In this document: positions 1-7,345 of the stretch, piece after piece
Position numbering within the stretch: the first letter of the stretch is position 1
Layout of the letters: the number at the start of each line of letters is the position of its first letter
From: Trichocoleus sp. FACHB-46
GTDB taxonomy: Bacteria > Cyanobacteriota > Cyanobacteriia > FACHB-46
Direction of reading: 5' to 3'
DNA: 64,000 nt
Assembly: GCF_014695385.1 (NCBI RefSeq)
Contig: NZ_JACJOD010000014.1
Span: 124,001 to 188,000, forward strand
Program-made: the position numbers and the translations under genes
Notes under the pieces: generated by a model
Database searches by the model: none
What the model was told of the DNA's origin: nothing
Seen by the model: only the letters and a program-made list of their open reading frames with translations

Positions 1-423
1 ATTAATACCTACGGAGCGCTGATTCTACCCACAGCAGCCAACGGATTTGGCATTTTTTTGCTGCGACAGTATTTCCAAACGATTCCGGTGGAACTAGAAG
101 AAGCCGCAGCTTTAGACGGAGCGACTCGTTGGCAGATTTTGTGGCGGGTGATGCTGCCGTTAGCTCGTCCAGCTTTGGTGACGCTATTTCTGTTTACTTT
201 TATTGGTGAGTGGAATGATTTATTCAAGCCGCTTGTGTTTACGACTCGCCCAGAATTGCAGACTGTCCAGTTATCTTTGGCCAGTTTTCAAGAGCAATTT
301 ACAAACAATTGGCCTTTGATGATGGCAGCGGTGGTAATCGCAACTGTTCCAGTGGTGCTGCTGTTTTTGGTGGGGCAGCGGCAGTTCATCCAAGGTATTG
401 CCACTACAGGAATCAAAAACTAG
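1..423 (+). CDS. ABC transporter permease, sugar type (MalG/UgpE-like), 3' part
   Basis: This is the C-terminal 140 residues of an inner-membrane permease; the frame is open from base 1, so the gene begins outside the window. It carries the cytoplasmic EAA loop (EEAAALDGA, then MLPLARPAL) that docks on the ATPase subunit. Two hydrophobic segments follow, near [13 protein letters not shown] and [19 protein letters not shown]. The ending [12 protein letters not shown] is typical of MalG/UgpE-class carbohydrate permeases (CUT1). The substrate cannot be read from this fragment, and the binding protein, partner permease and ATPase are not in the window. Confidence 0.9.
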   Translation: MNTYGALILPTAANGFGIFLLRQYFQTIPVELEEAAALDGATRWQILWRVMLPLARPALVTLFLFTFIGEWNDLFKPLVFTTRPELQTVQLSLASFQEQFTNNWPLMMAAVVIATVPVVLLFLVGQRQFIQGIATTGIKN

Positions 424-509
424 ATGGTAGTTTCTACTACAGCCTTAAATCTTCAACAGTGCATGAAGCGGCCTTTATACTGAAAGACTGGGGTTGCAGG
501 GGTCAGAGC

Positions 510-776
510 ATGCAGAAGTTAGGCTGGGTTTTAGTGGGGGTGTCGTTTTTGCCCTGGGCTGCGATTCCGTTGGTCTTACCCCGGCTACCAATTACGACAA
601 CGCAAAAAACTTTACTGATCCCTGTACTGCTGGTATTAGCAGAGATTTTGTTTTGGCTGGGGCTGCTGATTGTGGGGAAGGAGGCGGCGCAGCGCTATAA
701 ACAGTTTTTCAATTTCAAGACTATTTGGCGATCGCTGAAGCGGGGGATTAATCGGTTGGGACGCAGTTTGAGGTAA
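510..776 (+). CDS. Small two-helix membrane protein (transporter-suffix-like)
   Basis: An 88-residue protein with two hydrophobic helices (GWVLVGVSFLPWAAIPLVLP and LLIPVLLVLAEILFWLGLLIVG) and a basic C-terminal tail rich in Arg and Lys. I start it at the ATG at 510. The frame is open further upstream, but that part overlaps the permease and does not look like protein. It follows the ABC permease on the same strand. The layout recalls the 'transporter suffix domain' proteins of cyanobacteria, though this is a memory-based match. It is probably co-transcribed with the permease. Confidence 0.6.
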   Translation: MQKLGWVLVGVSFLPWAAIPLVLPRLPITTTQKTLLIPVLLVLAEILFWLGLLIVGKEAAQRYKQFFNFKTIWRSLKRGINRLGRSLR

Positions 777-784
777 TCCGATCC

Positions 785-831
785 TTGGGGGCACTCGCCC
801 CCAAACCCCCGCTGAGGGACGGTTGCGTCCC
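785..831. repeat. Two consecutive GC-rich hairpins
   Basis: A perfect 8-bp stem with a 4-base loop lies at 785-804 (TTGGGGGC / GCCCCCAA). A 6-bp stem with a 4-base loop follows at 816-831 (GGGACG / CGTCCC). They sit nine bases after the stop at 776. There is no T-run, so this may be a dispersed repeat or mRNA-end stabiliser rather than a classical terminator. Confidence 0.5.
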
Positions 832-894
832 CCAGACCCCCTCCAAACGAATCTAAGTATGAGTGTTTCGATGCTCTTGCTCTTTCTGTGTCTT

Positions 895-922
895 ACTCCT
901 CACTCCTCACTCCTCACTCCTC
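895..922. repeat. Short tandem heptamer repeat (STRR-like), 4 copies
   Basis: ACTCCTC is repeated four times without interruption. Such heptamer tracts (STRR) are known from filamentous cyanobacteria. The stop codon of the minus-strand gene at 907 lies inside the tract, so its acidic tail (DEEGEGVRSEE) is partly repeat-encoded. Confidence 0.8.
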
Positions 923-1983
923 ACCCCTTCCCCTTCCTCATCCCTCAAGTCTGTTTGAATAGTGAGGCGGATTGTTCGGGAGGATTCTAGGCTACCGATT
1001 TGGGTTTCGACGACTTCTCCGGAGAGGTGGTTGAGGCAGCTAAGGAGCGATCGCAGGTGGGGGGTGCTGGCTCCGCTGTCTACGTAGAGACGATCGACTA
1101 AGCCTGTGACTCGTTTCCAGGTGGTGTAAAGCTTGGCGATAGTTTGTTCGAGCTGAGCGGCTTGGTTGACTAAATCAGCGGTGGAGCTAAGGGAGCCGAT
1201 GCGGAGGGCTTCTTCTAGGGCGGCTTCTAAGTCTAGTGACTCGTTGTTGAGGGCTTGGACGTTGGTGGCGGCTTCTAGATATTTGGCTAGGTACTTGGCT
1301 TCAGAGGTGACTTGCTTAAGGGTGTCTACGTCTGGGCTTTCGGCTACGGTTTCGCGGAGTTCTGCCTGGTGCGACTCTGGCAACTTCTCCATTTCCCGCA
1401 CGAATGGCGCTAGATAACGAGAGGGGATGGAGTTGGCGGCGGCTTTTTCTTTGATGACTTCTGGTAGCAAATCGGAGGTCATGGCAGTCCATTCGTCAGA
1501 GAGCTGCCGTACTTCGCGTCGGGTGATGCGATCGCCTCTTCGCGCTGCGTCACTCACCATTTGCTGCACTTCTGGCGCTGATTGAGCGGTTTCGACGAAG
1601 GCGCGTTTGCTAAAGCGCTCAACAGAATCGGTGTCGAGATAGCCGCCTTCTAGTAGAGTATCGGCGCTATCGGCTACCTCAATCAAGGAGTAAGCTTGGC
1701 TTTTGCTGATTTCTCGGTCTTGCAGCCACTTGAGGAATCCGGTGCCACGTCCTTCCCCTCCCCGTTTTTCGCGATCGCGGACGGTGCGCAAAATTCGACC
1801 TCGCCAAATGTCAGTTTGTAGGTCAAAGCGATCGCAAACTTGCCAAGCGGCTTCTACCCGTTGCTGAAATTCTAAATCTGGAATCTGCTCATCTTCTGGA
1901 TCAGGCAGCTCGAAATTGAGTTCTAGTCCACCTTCTAGCGCAGCTTCGGCAAAGTCGGTGGGAAATTCAGGGGCTTGAACCAT
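907..1983 (-). CDS. Hypothetical protein, possible DNA-binding (DUF3102/ParB-like HTH features)
   Basis: A 358-residue soluble protein rich in Glu, Leu and Ala. Around residues 80-100 the segment FLKWLQDREISKSQAYSLIE resembles the helix pattern of DUF3102/phage-type DNA-binding proteins. A second helix-turn-helix-like stretch (RRGDRITRREVRQLSDEW) follows near residue 150. The C-terminal half is predicted helical and may oligomerise. No catalytic motif is visible. The last residues are encoded by a tandem heptamer repeat. It resembles conserved cyanobacterial hypotheticals; a role in DNA binding is inference only. Confidence 0.75.
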   Translation of the reverse strand: MVQAPEFPTDFAEAALEGGLELNFELPDPEDEQIPDLEFQQRVEAAWQVCDRFDLQTDIWRGRILRTVRDREKRGGEGRGTGFLKWLQDREISKSQAYSLIEVADSADTLLEGGYLDTDSVERFSKRAFVETAQSAPEVQQMVSDAARRGDRITRREVRQLSDEWTAMTSDLLPEVIKEKAAANSIPSRYLAPFVREMEKLPESHQAELRETVAESPDVDTLKQVTSEAKYLAKYLEAATNVQALNNESLDLEAALEEALRIGSLSSTADLVNQAAQLEQTIAKLYTTWKRVTGLVDRLYVDSGASTPHLRSLLSCLNHLSGEVVETQIGSLESSRTIRLTIQTDLRDEEGEGVRSEE

Positions 1984-2056
1984 GAGAAACCATGTGCAGA
2001 AAACAGCCGGATCATTATGACATGCCTACAAGGGGTTGCCATGAGAAAAACTGACC

Positions 2057-2099
2057 AAAGTTGGTGCGTCTGCGATCGCTCAGGCCCATCACCAACTTT
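2057..2099 (-). terminator. Probable terminator of the DUF4112 gene
   Basis: A perfect 10-bp inverted repeat (AAAGTTGGTG / CACCAACTTT) has a 23-base loop that contains a HIP1 site. Read on the minus strand, it starts eleven bases after the stop of the gene at 2110 and is followed by GGTCAG and then TTTTT. Confidence 0.55.
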
Positions 2100-2109
2100 T
2101 CACTTAGCC

Positions 2110-2595
2110 TCAGCCACCCGTTAGTTGTCGGAAGAGCCAACTGAAGACTAAAAAGCTCAGTGTCACCACGCCAATAAATACAATGAGCAGTCCTAGCAGA
2201 GCTGCAATGACAACCCAGCGGTTCACTGAGCGGGCATTAGCGGGAGCAACCCTGAGGTGATCTTCAAGCAATGCGACGTTTTTGGTATTTGCTTTCCAAG
2301 TTACGTCTAGGAAATCCCCCAGTACAGGCACCGTGCCAGCCACCGTATCAAATAGCACGTTCGATACCATGCGGGTTAAGGTTTCTTGAGACACACCCAA
2401 TTTGGCACCTTCCCAAATAATGTAGGCCGAGAATAAGAAGCTCGCTAAATCTCCGCCACCGGGTAAAAGCCCTAGGATGGGGTCAAGCCCAAAGCGGTAG
2501 CGAGTCCCCGGAATCGTAATCGAGTTGTCGAGCAGGTGGCTCAGGCTACGAATTCGCTTGAGCCGAGCAGTTTTGGCATCTGAATCGAGACGCAT
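2110..2595 (-). CDS. DUF4112 family membrane protein
   Basis: A 161-residue protein matching the DUF4112 pattern: an N-terminal helix ending LSHLLDNSITIPGT, then RFGLDPILGLLPGGGD, and the segment AGTVPVLGDFLDVTWKANTKN. One hydrophobic stretch lies near SFLFSAYIIWEGAKLG, and a strong C-terminal membrane helix spans WVVIAALLGLLIVFIGVVTL. It is probably an inner-membrane protein of unknown function. It stands alone on the minus strand with its own hairpin terminator downstream. Confidence 0.85.
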   Translation of the reverse strand: MRLDSDAKTARLKRIRSLSHLLDNSITIPGTRYRFGLDPILGLLPGGGDLASFLFSAYIIWEGAKLGVSQETLTRMVSNVLFDTVAGTVPVLGDFLDVTWKANTKNVALLEDHLRVAPANARSVNRWVVIAALLGLLIVFIGVVTLSFLVFSWLFRQLTGG

Positions 2596-2805
2596 GGGAG
2601 GTAGCCAATTAGGTTGGCAATTTAGAGTACTAGAATCCTGCTATCTTGTCACGTCGCCATCCTAGGATTATTAACATTTCTGATACCAACTCATGCAAAC
2701 AACACATAGCAAGAAGTTGTATCAAGAAACACTAGTAATGTTTGGCATAACTTAATTTCCCGAGCCAGAATATAAAACAGCTTAAGTCAAACCTCAGGGA
2801 AGATT

Positions 2806-2943
2806 ATGGACCCTTTATTAGGTGCGCTAATCGCAGCAGCTACTGTTATTGCTTTACAAATTGCGACTTACAAACCACCCAAAGAAACAAAGAAAATTAG
2901 TGTAGTAATTAGTGGTAAGACATACGAAATTACTGAGAAATAA
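2806..2943 (+). CDS. 45-residue membrane-anchored small protein
   Basis: This short reading frame encodes an N-terminal hydrophobic helix (LLGALIAAATVIALQIATY), a lysine/proline hinge (KPPKETKK) and a small beta-hairpin-like tail (ISVVISGKTYEITEK). A purine-rich ribosome-binding sequence (CAGGGAAG) lies about five bases before the ATG. The stop is three bases before the TTG start of the next gene, so the two are probably co-transcribed. I know no named family. The charge and hydrophobicity pattern and the tight spacing argue for a real gene. Confidence 0.5.
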   Translation: MDPLLGALIAAATVIALQIATYKPPKETKKISVVISGKTYEITEK

Positions 2944-2946
2944 AGC

Positions 2947-3822
2947 TTGAAAAAACTGTTAATCACCGGAGCCAGTGGTTTTTTAGGGTGGCACCTGTGC
3001 CAAATTGCTCAGCGCCAGTGGGATGTCTATGGCACTTACTGTTCCCAAGCGATCGCAATGGTTGGCGTCACGGCTCTCAAAGTCGATATCAGCGATTTTG
3101 TCGCCCTCAAGCACTTGTTTGAAAGAGTTCAACCGGATGCAGTCATCCATTTAGCGGCACAATCTAGCCCCAACTATTGCCAAACCCATCCTGAAGCTTC
3201 ACACGCAATTAACGTTACGGCTTCCTGCAACATTGCGGGGCTTTGTAGCGATCGCGTCATTCCTTGTGTGTTCTCTTCTACTGACTTAGTGTTTGATGGC
3301 CTCAATCCGCCTTACCGCGAAACTGATCCAGTTAATCCGGTGAATCTGTATGGCGAGCAAAAAGTATTAGCTGAGGCAGGGATGCGATCGCGTTACCCCC
3401 AAACTGCTATCTGCCGCATGCCCCTGATGTTTGGAGCGGCTAGCCCCACTGCTACCAGCTTCATGCAACCCTTTATCCAAATGCTTCGGGATGAGCAGGA
3501 GCTATGCCTGTTTACTGATGAGTTTCGCACTCCTGCCAGTGGTACGACAGCCGCTCAAGGACTCCTACTAGCGCTTGAAAAGGTGCAAGGCTATATGCAT
3601 TTGGGTGGGGAAGAACGCATCTCCCGTTATGAGTTTGGCCGCTTACTAGTAGAAGTGCTGGGATTACCAGAAACAGGACTCAAAGCGGGCCGCCAACAAG
3701 ATGTAAAAATGGCTGCCCCTAGACCGCCCGATGTTTCTCTCGATAGCTCGCTGGCCTTTTCGCTAGGCTATGCGCCGTTGTCTCTACGCGAAGAATTAGA
3801 GGCATTAAGAGGTAGGGTCTAG
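2947..3822 (+). CDS. SDR family NAD(P)-dependent sugar-nucleotide reductase (RfbD-like)
   Basis: A 291-residue extended short-chain dehydrogenase. The Rossmann motif GASGFLGWHL is at the N-terminus. VDISD follows, then the VIHLAAQSSP segment, SSTDLVFDG and the catalytic YGEQK (YxxxK). The overall pattern is closest to dTDP-4-dehydrorhamnose reductases, which reduce a 4-keto nucleotide sugar. The start is TTG at 2947, directly after the small protein gene. No other rhamnose genes are adjacent, so the true substrate is open. Confidence 0.85.
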   Translation: MKKLLITGASGFLGWHLCQIAQRQWDVYGTYCSQAIAMVGVTALKVDISDFVALKHLFERVQPDAVIHLAAQSSPNYCQTHPEASHAINVTASCNIAGLCSDRVIPCVFSSTDLVFDGLNPPYRETDPVNPVNLYGEQKVLAEAGMRSRYPQTAICRMPLMFGAASPTATSFMQPFIQMLRDEQELCLFTDEFRTPASGTTAAQGLLLALEKVQGYMHLGGEERISRYEFGRLLVEVLGLPETGLKAGRQQDVKMAAPRPPDVSLDSSLAFSLGYAPLSLREELEALRGRV

Positions 3823-4001
3823 GCGATCGCGTCTAGGGCTTCTATCACAGCCATGGACAGTATTTATTTTGCTCGCATCGTTACCAATAACTAAGCAAAG
3901 CTGACGACTAAGCTCACTCACTCCCGAAAGCACAGCGAGCGAAGCAAGGAAAGCTTTAGACGGTCAGGTGCATCGTCTTGTTTGGTGGCTATTGGTCAAT
4001 T

Positions 4002-4727
4002 TCAGGATGGGAATTGTTCATACCAATGCGGTTTAAATTGCCTAGAAGCGTAAAAGTAGTCAACTATCGCTTTGGCAAATGGAAGGACGTAAGGCACAGG
4101 CTCATTGACAAGTTTGCTCCAAATAGATTGATTGGAATAACCAACGTGTTCTCTATCAACCGTTTTCATATGGATAATGTTGTTGCGTAGCTCTTCCAGA
4201 GCAACAAAATCGTGCCATACCTTTGTTCCCTTTGGAGAAGACATTCCACTTATGGCTGGTAGAATATCACCCAATTTTGTCCGTAGGCTTAAAGACCGTT
4301 CGATTTGTACCTTGTTATAAACCTCGCTGCATTTGGACTTAGGTATTGTGTAAACGAAGTCGTCTGGTATCTCTTCGTTTGCGAACGCTTCAAGCGCAGT
4401 ATAGGCAAAGACTACTGATGCCATTATTTCTTCTAGATACGAGAAAACATCTTCATCGGCAAGAAAATGTGAGTCTGGGCCAGAAGAAAATGTTTGGGCG
4501 GCAACGCGAGCTGCCTCATAATGCCTTCTGGACAAGTTAAGAAACAAAGCAGTTGCATTTGGAATTGGAAAGGCAACACGATTAGCTTTGTAATCTATTT
4601 CAGCGACTCCTTTACCAATTGCTCCAACTGGTAGGGAAGTATTGCTGCCTGGCAGTGTTGCCGGCGCTGTAAGGCGCACCACGATATGACAGCGCCAGTC
4701 TACCTTTGTTAAGTGTCCCTCTTCCAT
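4002..4727 (-). CDS. HEPN-like protein, possible RNase toxin or accessory defence protein
   Basis: A 241-residue protein that I cannot assign to a named family. Near residues 99-120 a helix reads YTALEAFANEEIPDD, like the first long helix of several HEPN families. At residues 181-186 comes RNNIIH, which fits the Rx4-6H catalytic motif of HEPN ribonucleases and is followed by a further helix. The N-terminal ~70 residues look beta-rich. Its start is preceded by AAAGGA and lies one base after the stop of an upstream 59-residue ORF, so the two are likely translationally coupled. The gene looks AT-richer than its neighbours and has no HIP1 site. The HEPN assignment is inference from the motif. Confidence 0.7.
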   Translation of the reverse strand: MEEGHLTKVDWRCHIVVRLTAPATLPGSNTSLPVGAIGKGVAEIDYKANRVAFPIPNATALFLNLSRRHYEAARVAAQTFSSGPDSHFLADEDVFSYLEEIMASVVFAYTALEAFANEEIPDDFVYTIPKSKCSEVYNKVQIERSLSLRTKLGDILPAISGMSSPKGTKVWHDFVALEELRNNIIHMKTVDREHVGYSNQSIWSKLVNEPVPYVLPFAKAIVDYFYASRQFKPHWYEQFPS

Positions 4728-4728
4728 T

Positions 4729-4908
4729 TCAATCCTTTAGCCTTGGACCGAGTAGTTTATCGAATCTACCAGATGCGACGAAGTCGCGCTCAGCCGCCGA
4801 ACTATCATTAAATTGAAACTTTCCGTATAACTTGTGAAAAAAGGCAGATAGGCAAGTAGTTTCTGTATAACAGCCCGAATCAGTTTGATATGCAGAACGA
4901 CTCTGCAT
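4729..4908 (-). CDS. 59-residue ORF upstream of the HEPN-like gene (possible partner)
   Basis: The reading frame runs from ATG at 4908 to TGA at 4729, leaving one base before the HEPN-like start. The product begins MQSRSAYQTD, has three Cys in its first half region (SGCYTETTC and nearby), and ends FVASGRFDKLLGPRLKD. The composition looks protein-like. It could be a small partner or antitoxin, or the tail of an older gene, since an in-frame stop lies just upstream. No similarity is recognised, and the purine-rich AAGAGG is rather far from the ATG. Confidence 0.4.
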   Translation of the reverse strand: MQSRSAYQTDSGCYTETTCLSAFFHKLYGKFQFNDSSAAERDFVASGRFDKLLGPRLKD

Positions 4909-5041
4909 ATTTGTGGATTCAGTAGACCTCTTTTACAAATCCGATAGGAAGCATAATGAGTCCTAAGCAGTGATTATTACTTCCTGAACTGAAACGGGCT
5001 ACATTTGAAATCGGGCTTGAATGCGATCGCTTCAAAAACAT

Positions 5042-5078
5042 AGCCAGAGAAGAAGTTTGCAGATACTCCTCTCTGGCT
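5042..5078 (-). terminator. Terminator of the Ycf23 gene, possibly bidirectional
   Basis: A perfect 9-bp stem (AGCCAGAGA / TCTCTGGCT) is flanked by T-runs on both strands: GATTTTT on the plus side and TGTTTTTG on the minus side. It lies just beyond the stop of the gene at 5109. Confidence 0.7.
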
Positions 5079-5108
5079 ACGATTTTTAAGGATAAGTTGC
5101 GATCGCGC

Positions 5109-5858
5109 TTACACAGTTACTTGAGCACGGCTCACAGTTGCTAGCGCTTCTACCAAGCTGCGAACCACTGCAATCATGGCAACTTCACTGTTGAGTTGGT
5201 TCACTGCAGAACCTACACCTACACCAGCCGCGCCAGCCGCGATCGCCAGCGGTGCTGTGACGCTAGACAAACCAGAGGCACAGAGGACAGGAACGCTAAC
5301 CGCACGAGAAATTTCTGCGGCGGCTGCCAGGGTGGGAGCGGCTTTCTCGATTAGGCCCAAGGTGCCAGGGTGAGCGGGAGCGCTGCTGGTGCCGCCTTCC
5401 GTTTGAATGATGTCTGCACCAGCTTTCACCAATTCTTCTGCCAACTGCACTTGCTGGTCGAGGGGCAGAATGTGAGGCACGGTCACAGATAAAGTGATGT
5501 CAGGCAGGAGAGCGCGGGTGGCTTTGGTCAGAGCCAACACTTCCTCTGCCTCAAAGCGACGACCTTGAGCGTAGAAGCTATCAAAGTTGCCAATTTCGAT
5601 TAAGTCAGCACCTGCTTCGACTGCGGCCACAAATTGCTCAGGTTCTACCGCAGAAACGCAGAGCGGCAGACTGATAGCTTGACGCACTTGGCGTACGAGT
5701 TCAGGATCAGCAGCGATATCAACGAACGTCGCGCCACCCAGCTCAGCCGCTTTAGCAACTGCTAAAACGTTCTCTGCATCAAAATTATGCAAACCGCTGA
5801 TAATTTTGAGCGCACGGCCTTGCTCGAAAGCGCTTTGTAGCGTGGGAAGAATGGTCAT
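5109..5858 (-). CDS. ycf23: DUF561 / Ycf23 family protein
   Basis: A 249-residue TIM-barrel-like protein matching the Ycf23/DUF561 family of cyanobacteria and red-algal plastids. Visible blocks are RALKIISGLHNFDAENV, GATFVDIAADPELV, LPLCVSAVEP, GADLIEIGNFDSFY and IIQTEGGTSS, which follow successive strands of a flavin/phosphate-binding-like barrel. I prefer the ATG at 5858 (MTILPTLQSAF), preceded by GAGATGGA, over an in-frame ATG at 5891. Biochemical function is unknown. The gene is monocistronic, with a strong hairpin after it. Confidence 0.9.
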   Translation of the reverse strand: MTILPTLQSAFEQGRALKIISGLHNFDAENVLAVAKAAELGGATFVDIAADPELVRQVRQAISLPLCVSAVEPEQFVAAVEAGADLIEIGNFDSFYAQGRRFEAEEVLALTKATRALLPDITLSVTVPHILPLDQQVQLAEELVKAGADIIQTEGGTSSAPAHPGTLGLIEKAAPTLAAAAEISRAVSVPVLCASGLSSVTAPLAIAAGAAGVGVGSAVNQLNSEVAMIAVVRSLVEALATVSRAQVTV

Positions 5859-5984
5859 GATCCATCTCAAGGTAAAAAACGTATGGATCATTTTGGCATT
5901 CCTAGTAGCTGGATACTAGTCCCTGCTGAAAGTTACATTACAAGCAGGCTGAACATTCCCACCCTATAGAGCAGGAACTACTCT

Positions 5985-6281
5985 ATGAATCGCTTAAATC
6001 GTTTGGTGCGGCAATATCACCGCAAAATTGCTTTAGTTCTGGCCTTACCCCTGCTCCTGACAGTATTGACTGGCATGGCCTACACGATCTTGGTGGAGTG
6101 GTTTCAGCAAGGAGCGATCGCGCCAACCATTCTCAGTCTGCATAACGGTGAGATTTTTCGTTTAGGCGGCATTTACCCGATTCTGAATGGTTTGGGGTTG
6201 TTAGGGTTGCTGGCAACAGGCTTACCTATGACCAGTTTGTTTTCCAAACGGCGCACACAAAAAGAAGCCAGCGATCGCTAG
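5985..6281 (+). CDS. Small PepSY-associated-type membrane protein
   Basis: A 98-residue protein with an N-terminal basic segment RLVRQYHRKIALVLALPLLL that resembles the first transmembrane helix of PepSY-associated proteins. A short external loop follows, then a second helix (YPILNGLGLLGLLATGLPM) and a basic cytoplasmic tail. It has two membrane segments and no enzymatic motif. It converges with the PRC-barrel gene 48 bases downstream. Confidence 0.7.
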   Translation: MNRLNRLVRQYHRKIALVLALPLLLTVLTGMAYTILVEWFQQGAIAPTILSLHNGEIFRLGGIYPILNGLGLLGLLATGLPMTSLFSKRRTQKEASDR

Positions 6282-6329
6282 CTTCCTTGGCATTTCATTC
6301 ATAAATTGAAGAGAAAAAGGAGCGAGGGC

Positions 6330-7292
6330 TTAGAATCCTTCTTCCTCGTACTCAGGCGCTTTGGTTTTCTCAGGAATGTTTAGCTTTTGCGGTTTGTAAG
6401 GCTTGTCATCGGCCCAGGCATCTTCTACTATCTCTTCTTCGTAGGTGCCCGCAAAATCATCTTCGTAGTCATCATCGTAGCTGGAGGTATAGCGATCGCG
6501 ATCGGTGGCTTCGCTCCAGTTGTCCTCTTCGTCGTAGTAAGCAGGCTCGACTTGGCGTTGCTGACGCAGTTGCTTCGGAGCGGGTTGACTTCCCCAGTCA
6601 TCTTCACTCCAAGCTTCTTCCACTACAGGCTGCGGGGTACGTAGGGGTTGCTGCATCGTGGGAATCCGCACGCCACTACCTAGTTGGTTTTCGGCGGGAG
6701 TGGTGGGCAGAATGTAGTCTTCCTCTTCCTCGCGTTCCCAAGGGGCACGACCAATGCCGATGCGCTCTAGCAGACCCACGGTGAGTTGTGTGACTCGCTC
6801 TTCTGCTCCTTCAAACACAATCAGGCGATCGGGGCCACTGCTGACAATTTCTTCAATTGGCAACTCGTAGGTGCTAACGACTTGGTCAGGAATCAGTGGC
6901 ACTCCTAAGGTGGCAATAATCAAAGAATAAACTTTGCCATCCTCAACGTTGAAGCGGAAGCCACGTACCCGACCCAGCATTTCACCCGTTTCTGTAATCA
7001 CTTCGCTATTGATCAGGGTGCTATAGCCGTCAATATTGATGTCGTCAAGGACGGTGTCGTTGTCGACCAGGGCCACATCGCCAATCTGACGAATGCTGCT
7101 CAAGCTCATAAACTGAGGCATGTTACCTAGGACGCCGGAAAGCAGGTTTTCCCGGAGGCCGAGCGCGACGACTTCCCGCCGATCCACGTCAACCCACAAC
7201 TGACTGACGACTCCCAAACGCTTACCGGTATCGCGGGTAATCACTTGAGTGCCAAGGAGATCGGAGCGTTGCCAGATTTTGTCAGATGTCAT
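6330..7292 (-). CDS. PRC-barrel domain protein with acidic tail
   Basis: A 320-residue protein. Residues ~10-80 (LGTQVITRDTGKRLGVVSQLWVD) and ~90-165 (LINSEVITETGEMLGRVRGF) form two PRC-barrel folds. The C-terminal half is acidic and low-complexity (EEEEDY, YDDDYEDD), probably disordered. PRC barrels occur in photosynthetic reaction-centre H subunits and RimM and generally bind proteins or RNA. The gene sits immediately downstream of smc on the same strand (53-base gap), an arrangement I recall from other cyanobacteria. Confidence 0.88.
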   Translation of the reverse strand: MTSDKIWQRSDLLGTQVITRDTGKRLGVVSQLWVDVDRREVVALGLRENLLSGVLGNMPQFMSLSSIRQIGDVALVDNDTVLDDINIDGYSTLINSEVITETGEMLGRVRGFRFNVEDGKVYSLIIATLGVPLIPDQVVSTYELPIEEIVSSGPDRLIVFEGAEERVTQLTVGLLERIGIGRAPWEREEEEDYILPTTPAENQLGSGVRIPTMQQPLRTPQPVVEEAWSEDDWGSQPAPKQLRQQRQVEPAYYDEEDNWSEATDRDRYTSSYDDDYEDDFAGTYEEEIVEDAWADDKPYKPQKLNIPEKTKAPEYEEEGF

Positions 7293-7345
7293 TATGTCCG
7301 AGTCCTGATCGTGAATCCTAGCTATTAAGTATCAATATTACTAAA

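Noticed and set aside
893-924. ACTCCTCAC, the core of the small RNA Yfr1
   Set aside because: It is part of a tandem heptamer repeat at a gene end, without the flanking stems and T-rich terminator of Yfr1.
3978-4190. Plus-strand frame of 70 residues
   Set aside because: It is the antisense shadow of the HEPN-like gene and has no ribosome-binding site or protein-like pattern.
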